From assembly GCA_964447155.1 (NCBI GenBank), contig CAYURM010000005.1, positions 97,414 to 161,413 on the forward strand: 64,000 nt of DNA, given 5' to 3'. How positions within the stretch are numbered: the first letter of the stretch is position 1; the number at the start of each line of letters is the position of its first letter. Of the stretch, positions 24,812-32,307 are shown in pieces. The translations under genes were made by a program, and so were the position numbers. A model generated the notes under the pieces. That model searched no databases. It was not told where the DNA came from and saw only the letters and a list, made by a program, of their open reading frames with translations. The DNA comes from SMBSF63 sp034003545 (GTDB taxonomy: Bacteria > Chloroflexota > Anaerolineae > Anaerolineales > Anaerolineaceae).

Positions 24812-26368
24812 ATGAAGCTCTATAAATTGTTTTACCAGACGGCAACCCTGGTTGTGGTATTGTGTCTGGCTTTGGCAGGATCCACATCCGCGGCCGCAAA
24901 AGCCCCTGCCGTTCCTGCTCAGGCCGGCACGGCTTTGATGTCGATGCAGGCCTCCTCGACATCGGTCAACGTGGGTGATACGTTCAACGTGACCGTGCAG
25001 GTAGCTGCTGGAACCCAGGAGGTGGATACGGTGCAGGCAAGCATCGATTTCGACCCGAATTATCTGGAAGTGGTTGCCCAGCCGACATCCAGCGGCGTTT
25101 TGACCACACCCCTGAGCAATGTTTTCGACAATACCCTTGGCACTGTCGATTTTGGTGCAGGGCTGTTAGGCAGCTCCACCTCAGGGACATTTTCGGTCGT
25201 TACCATTCAGTTTCGGGTAAAGGCGTCTACCAGCGCGACTACCCTTTCATTCCATTCCGGTTTGCCGCGCGAGACCAATGTGCTCTATCAGGGTAATTCT
25301 GTCTTTGCGGGCGGAACGGGCGTGACGATCACCGTGTCTGGCGGCGGCGGCGGGGCAACACCGACCCCCGTCCCTGGCACAACCCCGGCGCCCAATCCAG
25401 GCTCGTATCCCTATCCGTATTACTATCCTTATTATTACGGGAATATCCCCACGTTCAGCATTCTTTCTGTGGTGACGGATGACAAGGTGACCGTGCAGAC
25501 GTATAACTTCCCTGCTAACAAAGATTTCATCGTGCGTATGGGGCCTTACGGCGGATATGGCATTGGCGGTGTTGAAGTGGGTACGCTCAACTCCGGCGCG
25601 GGCGGTTCCTTCCAGGCGACTTTTGATATTCCTGCCGCATTGAAGGGAAAATATCAAATCGCGATCCGCATGGACAGCACCACGGGCGGGTATTACAGCT
25701 TCAACTGGTTTTATAACAACACGACCATTTCATCCGGCGGTTCTTATATCCCTACCGGGATCCCTTATACGGATGTGATCAGTGTGGTGCAAGGGCAGAA
25801 AGTTACCCTGCAAACCTATAATTTCCCGCCTAATCTTGACTTCACGGTGCGGATCGGTGCGTACGGCACGTATGGGATCAATGGGATTGTGGTCGCCACC
25901 ACCAATTCCGGTACGGGCGGTTCTTTCCAGGTCACTTATGATATTCCTGCCGCGCTTCAGGGCAACAACATGCTTTCCATTCGTATGGAGAACCCGGCTA
26001 CCGGTTATTTTGCCTATGACTGGTTTTATAATACGGATGGCGGCGGTTATACTCCGCCTCCAGGCAGCGTTCCCCCGACGTATACCGGTTTCCCCTATAC
26101 GAGTGTGACCAATGTGGTCAAAGATACATCTGTCACCCTGCAAACCTATAACTTCCCGCCCAACCTCGACTTCACCGTGCGGATCAACACCTTTGGCACG
26201 TATGGCGTCAATGGTGTGGTGGTAGATACGATCAATTCTGGTGCTGGCGGGTCCTTCCCGGTAACGCTGAATATTCCGGCCCAGTTTACCGGTGTGCCGA
26301 TGCTGGCGATTCGTTTTGAGAATCCCTATACCGGGCATCATGCCTTTGACTGGTTTTATAACCAGTAA
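24812..26368 (+). CDS. Secreted cohesin-domain protein with three C-terminal repeats
   Basis: A 518-residue exported protein. Residues 1-30 are a Sec signal peptide (MKLYK, a long hydrophobic stretch, STSAAAKA). Residues ~43-177 look like a cohesin domain: SVNVGDTFNVTVQV, VDTVQASIDFDPNYLEVV, FDNTLGTVDFGAGLLG and a final beta stretch, as in dockerin-binding modules. A Pro/Tyr-rich linker (~178-213) follows, then three copies of a ~95-residue domain starting at about 214, 318 and 428, each with (V)T(V/L)QTYNFP, VR(M/I)...YG, NSG(T/A)GGSF, IP and ending in DWFYN-like sequence. ATG 24812 is six bases after AGGAGG. Together with the dockerin gene and the cohesin lipoprotein at 29341-32087 it forms a likely surface assembly. 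The repeats' binding partner is unknown. Confidence 0.82.
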   Translation: MKLYKLFYQTATLVVVLCLALAGSTSAAAKAPAVPAQAGTALMSMQASSTSVNVGDTFNVTVQVAAGTQEVDTVQASIDFDPNYLEVVAQPTSSGVLTTPLSNVFDNTLGTVDFGAGLLGSSTSGTFSVVTIQFRVKASTSATTLSFHSGLPRETNVLYQGNSVFAGGTGVTITVSGGGGGATPTPVPGTTPAPNPGSYPYPYYYPYYYGNIPTFSILSVVTDDKVTVQTYNFPANKDFIVRMGPYGGYGIGGVEVGTLNSGAGGSFQATFDIPAALKGKYQIAIRMDSTTGGYYSFNWFYNNTTISSGGSYIPTGIPYTDVISVVQGQKVTLQTYNFPPNLDFTVRIGAYGTYGINGIVVATTNSGTGGSFQVTYDIPAALQGNNMLSIRMENPATGYFAYDWFYNTDGGGYTPPPGSVPPTYTGFPYTSVTNVVKDTSVTLQTYNFPPNLDFTVRINTFGTYGVNGVVVDTINSGAGGSFPVTLNIPAQFTGVPMLAIRFENPYTGHHAFDWFYNQ

Positions 26369-26396
26369 ATTACCATCTCTATTGGCTTTGCTCTTG

Positions 26397-26428
26397 CCTC
26401 CCGCTGAAACTCGGCGGGAGGTTTTTTT
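26397..26428 (+). terminator. Strong intrinsic terminator after the cohesin gene
   Basis: CCTCCCGC, loop TGAAACTCG, GCGGGAGG and seven T. A textbook terminator lying between two convergent genes. Confidence 0.9.
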
Positions 26429-26514
26429 ATTCGTATTTCATTTCGTCTCTTCGAAAACGAACGCAGCGCTGTTGGAAGACTCGCAATCCCCGAACTGAGC
26501 AACAGGACGTATGC

Positions 26515-28875
26515 TTACGGCACGGCCTTGAAAAGCTGGTTGCCGTATGCCAGCAGGATGATGCGGTTTTCAGGGGATACGATGGCAAATGCGGTTGGCT
26601 GGCTATCTGGCACTGCATAGGCCTCGTCAAATTTGGGATAGAATTTTTCGTTGAGCGTTTTCAGACCGGTGGTGAACTGATACAGAACGGCCTGTTTGCT
26701 ATCCAGAATGGTGATGTAGGAACTCGGCGCCGGGTTTGTCATCATCTGGCTGAACTGATGCTGGAAGGAGCCGGTGCTGATCTGTTCATCATTGACGGCG
26801 TTTTGGGCCAGGTCGATTGGCGTGTCAATGCATTTGGTAGGCTCTGCGAGTCTGACGCTCCCGTCTTCATTTTTGGCACCAATCCACGGATCGCAGATGG
26901 ACATGCTTCCTCCTTCGTGGAGGAGATAAAGCTGGTTTTCAAAATAAGCAATATCCACCACATCTTGCAGATAGGGTTTGGCCTGGGTAAAGAAAAAGCG
27001 ATCATCGCTGGTGTCATGTTCGTAGGTCAGCGCTTCTCCATCGGTTTTATCATGTTTGTAAAGCCACATGTTTTGGGTTTCCACGTTGAGGATAAAAAGA
27101 CCGATTTCATTAACGCTGATTTTTTTAATGTTGCCAAAGCCGCCAGGTGGAGGCGCTAATGTGCCTGTTACGGGTTCGAGATTGGGTACACAGAACAGGT
27201 AATGGCCGGCTTCGTCCACAGCGAGGATGGAGGCTGCTTTAGGGATGGGGTTGGCGAACATTTTTTTGTTCAAAACCGCAAAATCAACGATGCGCTGGAT
27301 GGTTACGCCGTCTACAGTGCCGGGGCCGCAGTCGAATCTTTCGTCCAGCTCGAATTCATAGTCTTTTCCGGATTGATAGATGCGCTTTACGGAGCCGCTG
27401 GTGCTGTCCAGCAGGTAAACGTCGCTCTCATTTGCCGCCATGCGGGTGATTTGCCAGTCACGGCTGGCACTGCTGTTCTGCAGGATGGGATAGTACGTTA
27501 AACGGGTGATGCCATGGAGGGTATCCAGGGTTTCTTCTGCTTTGTCACGTAATTGAACAGCCTGTTCACTTGTGCCGAGACGGTCGGCCTGATCCAGGTA
27601 GGCCAGAACCTGCATCCAGCCCGTCGCGCGCAGGGTGGGGTCCGAGGTGAGGTCTGCATCGGAAGCTGCTTGCATGGCCTGATTGAACAGACGCTGGCGT
27701 TCGTCCTTGCGCCCCGTGGTGAAATAGATGGCAGAGGCAAGGATGGTGATCAGGATGGGTACCACGACGGCAATGGTCAACATGGTTTTAGGGGACAAGT
27801 TGAGAGAAGCGCCGGCTGGCAGGAGTCTTTCAAAGGTTTGGGAAAGGCGGTTTTTGATCTTTCCCTGGGTGGCTTTGCCGCTTACCCACAGGTCGGCCAG
27901 CTTTTCCCTGGCCGCGGAGGGGTTGCGAGGCTGGCGGTGCGGCGGGGCTGGCTTGCTGACAGGAGCAACGATGTTTCGTTGTGCTGTTTTGACGGGCGGG
28001 AAGGTTTCTTTCTCAATTGTTGAAGCAGGCGGCGGGGATGTTTCCTGTGCGGCCTGGGGCGTTTCTGCGGGGATATTTTCACGGAGGAGTGTTGGCGGGG
28101 TCGCTGGAGGGGAAGCCGCAGGGGGTTCGTTCCCCGCCGGGGTTTCAGTTTTTGACGCTGATTCGCTGGGGATCCCTTGGACGCGGGGCTGGTAGATGCG
28201 GCCCTGTCCCCGGCGGAACTGGAGCAGTACGGCTCGTAAATCGCTCAGGGAGGGGTCCAGGATGCGGCGGCGGATTTGCCCCAACGGCAGGCGGGCAATC
28301 GCTTCCAGGGTATCGTTGTCCCAGGATTGCGGCGGGTCGGCGCAGAAGAGGAGCAAATCGCCGGGGTCCACCTCCGCCTGAAAATAGCTGAGCTGTACGG
28401 AGCGGCTGACACCGAGGCCGCGGCCGGCGGTGAAGGGTTCATAGAAAGTCTGGATGCCGGTTTTGCCCAGGGAGAAGGATTGTGTGTCACCGGCATGGAC
28501 AACAAAGATTTGTTTCCCGCGCAGGACAGCGAGATTGAGCACCCCGATCTGCTGCTTCCCTCCCTGACCGGACTGATTCCTTTTTAAAAGGAAAGTATTC
28601 AGGTCTTCGGCAACCATACGCAGGCTGGTGGTGACCGTGCCGCGGGACTTAAAATATACCCCGGCCAGGGTTTCGAGTAATTCTTCTGTTTGACTGGAGG
28701 ACAGCAGACCCTCCCCGCTCAGGGTCAAAAAGAGGAAAAGGATATCGCCGCTGCGGCTGCGGTGCGCTCGCGGCGGGGCATCTTTCACCAGCAAGCCGGG
28801 TATTTTTACGCTTTCTTGTCCCGCGCTGCGGTGGAGGGGCAATGAATAAATGTCAAATACTGATTTTTCTGTCAT
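26515..28875 (-). CDS. Membrane-anchored degenerate PP2C-like protein
   Basis: A 786-residue protein. Residues ~1-245 resemble a PPM/PP2C phosphatase: SGDILFLFLTLSGEG, VVHAGDTQSFSL (where PP2C has GDSR) and DPGDLLLFCADPPQSW (where PP2C has SDGLW). The aspartates for metal binding are only partly kept, so catalysis is doubtful. A Pro/Ala/Thr-rich stretch (~260-345) leads to one transmembrane helix (TIAVVVPILITILASAIYF, ~365-388), an outer helical segment, and then ~350 residues of beta-rich sequence resembling a propeller with MAANESDVYLLDSTSG-like blades. I start at ATG 28875 after AAGGT; an earlier in-frame start at 28971 lacks a signal. It probably senses or reports rather than dephosphorylates. 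It lies inside the cohesin-dockerin region on the opposite strand. Confidence 0.68.
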   Translation of the reverse strand: MTEKSVFDIYSLPLHRSAGQESVKIPGLLVKDAPPRAHRSRSGDILFLFLTLSGEGLLSSSQTEELLETLAGVYFKSRGTVTTSLRMVAEDLNTFLLKRNQSGQGGKQQIGVLNLAVLRGKQIFVVHAGDTQSFSLGKTGIQTFYEPFTAGRGLGVSRSVQLSYFQAEVDPGDLLLFCADPPQSWDNDTLEAIARLPLGQIRRRILDPSLSDLRAVLLQFRRGQGRIYQPRVQGIPSESASKTETPAGNEPPAASPPATPPTLLRENIPAETPQAAQETSPPPASTIEKETFPPVKTAQRNIVAPVSKPAPPHRQPRNPSAAREKLADLWVSGKATQGKIKNRLSQTFERLLPAGASLNLSPKTMLTIAVVVPILITILASAIYFTTGRKDERQRLFNQAMQAASDADLTSDPTLRATGWMQVLAYLDQADRLGTSEQAVQLRDKAEETLDTLHGITRLTYYPILQNSSASRDWQITRMAANESDVYLLDSTSGSVKRIYQSGKDYEFELDERFDCGPGTVDGVTIQRIVDFAVLNKKMFANPIPKAASILAVDEAGHYLFCVPNLEPVTGTLAPPPGGFGNIKKISVNEIGLFILNVETQNMWLYKHDKTDGEALTYEHDTSDDRFFFTQAKPYLQDVVDIAYFENQLYLLHEGGSMSICDPWIGAKNEDGSVRLAEPTKCIDTPIDLAQNAVNDEQISTGSFQHQFSQMMTNPAPSSYITILDSKQAVLYQFTTGLKTLNEKFYPKFDEAYAVPDSQPTAFAIVSPENRIILLAYGNQLFKAVP

Positions 28876-29340
28876 TTGGTTTACCTTAGAACTGATTATA
28901 CATCTAATCGCCATCGGGTTGGGGAAAACACGTGGGTGGATGGCGCCAGGGCGTCCTTCTTGTTGTTGCATGCTTTATACCTGGTTGCTGATCCTGGTGC
29001 CTGCCCCCTGCTCTCTTACATCTTAATATCGTATCGTACAAATCTCTTCTTTTTTCTTGACGCAAAATTTGGTATGATTAATGACACATTTGAGGAAACA
29101 TCTATCAGGGCTTATTTAAATAGGTAGAAACAGGAGGTTGTGTGCTTGTTTTTTACTGCCATATTGGTATACTTAATTAATAGTACTTTAATATTCTGTT
29201 TTTCATGGAAGTGTTGCTGAATCTGGCATGTTTGTTGCAAGTATTATGATGAGAAGCTAAAGGTTTACCTTTGCATTACCGATATAGGGAGATGTGAAAA
29301 GGTTTCGCATCGTCGGGCAATTTGTCCAGGAGGATTTAGG
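28876..29340. other. Divergent intergenic region upstream of the dockerin gene
   Basis: No gene was seen in 465 bases. TATAAT on the minus strand (28895-28900) may serve the PP2C-like gene. Near the dockerin gene two hairpins stand in the probable leader: AAAGG-TTTA-CCTTT (about 29261-29274) and GATGTGAAA/TTTCGCATC (29291-29311). Confidence 0.55.
29291..29311 (+). promoter_or_regulatory. Leader hairpin before the dockerin gene
   Basis: Nine-base arms GATGTGAAA (29291-29299) and TTTCGCATC (29303-29311) with one G-U pair, about 30 bases upstream of the start codon. It could influence mRNA stability or translation; no riboswitch class was recognised. Confidence 0.35.
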
Positions 29341-31473
29341 ATGAAGACATTGAAAATTGCAGTTCTGATTGCCATGGTAGTGAACATGGTCTTTCTCACG
29401 GGGAGTGTACCGATGGATGCAGGTCCTGTTTCCCCGGGTGTTATGGAACCACCGGCCAAGATTTCTCCTCGCCCGGCAGCGGTTCAGGGAACAGGCTCGC
29501 AGACGGTCAACGGCTGGCCGCCCACCAATTATGGTGGCTCCGGCGTGGCGACCAACCCTGCTTATCCCAACCGCGTGATATTAAATGGCAATGTTGGTGA
29601 TCCTGCCTGGGCGTTGTACGTTTTCACCCTGCCGCCCGAAGTGGCTGTGGATGGCGCCAATTTGCTGGACCTCACCATCGGTTTTTATGGCGGTGACTTC
29701 AACCCCGGCGGTGACCCGCCCGCGATTGAGCTGTGGAACTATACCACCAGCGGGTATGCCACCAACGCTGACCCCGCTTATGAAGCCACTGGCTGGCACA
29801 TGATCAATACCACTGCCCTGGCGGCAGATCCGGTTTCGGATTATGTGGATGCCAATGGACAGGTGTGGATGCGCGTGCGCACATACCCTGGTGTCTCCGC
29901 TTTCGTGGATAACGTCAAGGTCAGCTATATTTACAACAAGGCGCCCAACCCACCCATTCTGAGTACCCCGGCCGACCACGCCATCAATGTTTCCACTTAC
30001 CCAACCTTCAGCTGGAATAAAAACAACAATGATGCCAGCGTCAGTTATACGGTCAGGCTGCAGCGTTTTGGTGATGTAGGGTTCACCGCTGTTCCTGGTT
30101 GTATTGATGTGTTTACCCCAACCTGTACAATGACCGGGTTCCCCGCTGTGGGCACACCTTTGCTGCCTGGCTGGGCTTATGACTGGAAGGTGGTCGCCAA
30201 AGACGTCAGTGCTTATACAGTCAACAGCACCACAACCCGCCAATTTACTACCTACGGCACCTGCCATCCGTTGACCTTCAACGTGTTTGGCGACTCTGGT
30301 GTTGCACCGGTGACCTCTCCGGCGAATTCTACAGGATGCCCGGCCAATCATTATTATGCCGGTACGGTGGTGAATTTGACCGCGCAGCCCGATATGGGCA
30401 AGGAAGTGTACAGTTGGACCTTCACGGATGACGATACCCTGGAAGGGATGACTAACACGATCACCATGCCGAATGCGGCCCATGCCGTTCATGTTGTCTA
30501 TGAACCCTCTTGCTACAAATTGACTGCTGCCCACACCGGAAATGGCCTCAACCCCACGGCCAGCCCGCTGCGCTCTTCACCGACCTGTGACCCGAAGGGC
30601 GATGGCTATTACATCTACGATGAAGCGATCACGATGACTGCTTATCCTGATCTGCCGCTGTGGTATCTGGCAAGCTGGACGGGTACATCTGGTGCATTCA
30701 ACAACACTTTCACCATGCCGCCTTATGCCCATACCGTTACAGCCAATTATTCGCAGGCTTGCTACTCGTTGACCCTGGCCCATAATGGTAATGGCACCAA
30801 TCCAACGGCCAGCCCGACCAAATCAGCCGGTTGTGATGCTGGAAAGTATTTGTCTGGTGAAACGATCACCCTGACGGCTAATCCTGACTTTGGTTATTCG
30901 GTGAGCGGCTGGACGGGGACAGATAACGATACCAGCACGAGCAGCACCAATACACTGACCATGCCGAACTTCAATGCAAACGCATCCGTAACCTATGCCG
31001 CCGCAGGCGCCACAGCTACGATTAATGGCAGCGTCAGCCTGACTGGCCGCCCGGTACCGCCGAATAATCAGTGGTTGACCAACCTGACCATCAAGCTGCT
31101 TTCCCCCGGCACCTCTACTGTGCATTACACCTTCACGGTCAATACCGATAACATGGGTGAATTCAGCATCCCCGGCCTGGTGCCTGGCACGTATGATATC
31201 CTGGTCAAAGGCGCAACCACGCTCCAGAACAAGCTGTCCTCTAAGGTGATTTCCACCGGGTTGAATGCGTTCACGATGGGCACGTTAAAAGAAGGCGATT
31301 CGAACAACGATAATTACGTCAACGCAACCGATTTCTCGATGCTGGCGGCTTCCTATGGTAAATGCCTGGGCACAACCGGATACAATGACTACACGGATTA
31401 CAATAATGACAATTGTGTGACCGGAGCAGACTTCTCGCTGTTAGCTGCAAACTACGGGCTCGGAGGCCAGTAG
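29341..31473 (+). CDS. Secreted multidomain protein with C-terminal type I dockerin
   Basis: A 710-residue exported protein. Signal peptide at residues 1-~28 (MKTLKIAVLIAMVVNMVFLTG). Residues ~30-195 form an unrecognised beta-rich domain; ~200-305 resemble a fibronectin III-like module (PPILSTPADHAINVSTYPTFSW); three ~80-residue InlB-B/bacterial-repeat-like units start at about 307, 390 and 473, each opening with C(H/Y)xLT; ~558-645 resemble a carboxypeptidase-regulatory beta sandwich. Residues ~649-710 are a dockerin: two calcium loops DSNNDNYVNATDFSMLAASY and DYNNDNCVTGADFSLLAANY. No catalytic domain was seen. AGGAGG lies before the ATG. The stop codon overlaps the start of a cohesin lipoprotein gene, which strongly suggests that the two products bind each other at the cell surface. 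Confidence 0.85.
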   Translation: MKTLKIAVLIAMVVNMVFLTGSVPMDAGPVSPGVMEPPAKISPRPAAVQGTGSQTVNGWPPTNYGGSGVATNPAYPNRVILNGNVGDPAWALYVFTLPPEVAVDGANLLDLTIGFYGGDFNPGGDPPAIELWNYTTSGYATNADPAYEATGWHMINTTALAADPVSDYVDANGQVWMRVRTYPGVSAFVDNVKVSYIYNKAPNPPILSTPADHAINVSTYPTFSWNKNNNDASVSYTVRLQRFGDVGFTAVPGCIDVFTPTCTMTGFPAVGTPLLPGWAYDWKVVAKDVSAYTVNSTTTRQFTTYGTCHPLTFNVFGDSGVAPVTSPANSTGCPANHYYAGTVVNLTAQPDMGKEVYSWTFTDDDTLEGMTNTITMPNAAHAVHVVYEPSCYKLTAAHTGNGLNPTASPLRSSPTCDPKGDGYYIYDEAITMTAYPDLPLWYLASWTGTSGAFNNTFTMPPYAHTVTANYSQACYSLTLAHNGNGTNPTASPTKSAGCDAGKYLSGETITLTANPDFGYSVSGWTGTDNDTSTSSTNTLTMPNFNANASVTYAAAGATATINGSVSLTGRPVPPNNQWLTNLTIKLLSPGTSTVHYTFTVNTDNMGEFSIPGLVPGTYDILVKGATTLQNKLSSKVISTGLNAFTMGTLKEGDSNNDNYVNATDFSMLAASYGKCLGTTGYNDYTDYNNDNCVTGADFSLLAANYGLGGQ

Positions 31474-32087
31474 TGAGATTAACCCGCTTCAAGAATATCA
31501 AAGCAGCGCCAGTTTTTCTGGCGCTGCTGTTCCTGTTTACAGCCTGCCAGGCTCAGCCGGAAGTCGTTGTCACGGAAAAAGTGGCACCGGCTGCCACCGT
31601 TACCCCGGTAGTGGTGGTTGTTGAAACGGAGAAAGACTGGCAGCCAGTGGAGGCAACAGCGGAATTCATCCTGGAACTGGAAGATGAAACTGCCCGGGTG
31701 GGCGAAGAATTCGTCGTCCATGTAGTGGTAGATACCGGGAATCAGGAAGTGGATATGGTGCAGGTGAACCTGAATTTTGATCCCGGTGTTTTGGAAGTAG
31801 TTGAAATTCAGGGCGGCGACGTGCTTACCGTCCTGCTGCAATCCGAGTTTGATAATGAAAAAGGCACAATAGACTATGCGGCCGGCTTGCTGGGTGAAAC
31901 TGTCGGCGGCGAAATCGAAGTCATGCAGATCAAACTGGAAGCCTTGCAGGAGGTGACAGTTGGCATTCCGCTTTCTTTCAATTTTGGGCTGCCGCGTGAA
32001 ACCAGTATTTACAGCCAGGGACAGCCTGTGTTGAAAAAAGACGGCGCCCGGGATTTCCTCATCCAGCTTGCGCCTGCGGCGGAATAG
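31473..32087 (+). CDS. Cohesin-domain lipoprotein
   Basis: A 204-residue protein starting at GTG 31473, which overlaps the dockerin gene's stop by one base (TAGTG) and has GGAGG seven bases upstream. The N-terminus (RLTRFKNIKAAPVFLALLFLFTAC) is a signal peptide with a lipobox-like FTAC, so it should be lipid-anchored. After a Val/Thr-rich spacer, residues ~58-200 form a cohesin-like domain paralogous to that of the protein at 24812-26368: VGEEFVVHVVVDTG, VDMVQVNLNFDPGVLEVV, FDNEKGTIDYAAGLLG and the shared GLPRET..YSQGQPVL ending. It probably anchors the dockerin protein to the cell envelope. A terminator follows. Confidence 0.83.
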   Translation: MRLTRFKNIKAAPVFLALLFLFTACQAQPEVVVTEKVAPAATVTPVVVVVETEKDWQPVEATAEFILELEDETARVGEEFVVHVVVDTGNQEVDMVQVNLNFDPGVLEVVEIQGGDVLTVLLQSEFDNEKGTIDYAAGLLGETVGGEIEVMQIKLEALQEVTVGIPLSFNFGLPRETSIYSQGQPVLKKDGARDFLIQLAPAAE

Positions 32088-32110
32088 GTCACCCACCGAT
32101 TGTAATTGTT

Positions 32111-32149
32111 CACCTCCTGGCTGGTTGGTCAGGAGGTGTTGTTTTTCTT
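32111..32149 (+). terminator. Intrinsic terminator after the cohesin lipoprotein
   Basis: CACCTCCTG, loop, CAGGAGGTG, then TTGTTTTTC. It ends the dockerin-cohesin operon. Confidence 0.85.
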
Positions 32150-32307
32150 TCAACCTTTGGTTCGTGAAACAGGAAGTATGCAGTTCTCCTGATTCCTGAT
32201 TGCCTGATTGACTGCGCGTCAGCTGCTGCGCCTTTTCCGTTCTTTTCAATCCCTCTCATTTATGGTAATCTTATTTCCCAGTCACCCTCACAGCAGGAGG
32301 AACCATT

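Noticed and set aside
29250..29340. c-di-GMP riboswitch before the dockerin gene
   Set aside because: Hairpins are present, but the conserved GEMM core sequence was not found.
24812..31473. True cellulosome
   Set aside because: No glycoside hydrolase or carbohydrate-binding module carries the dockerin, and there is only one cohesin per protein.
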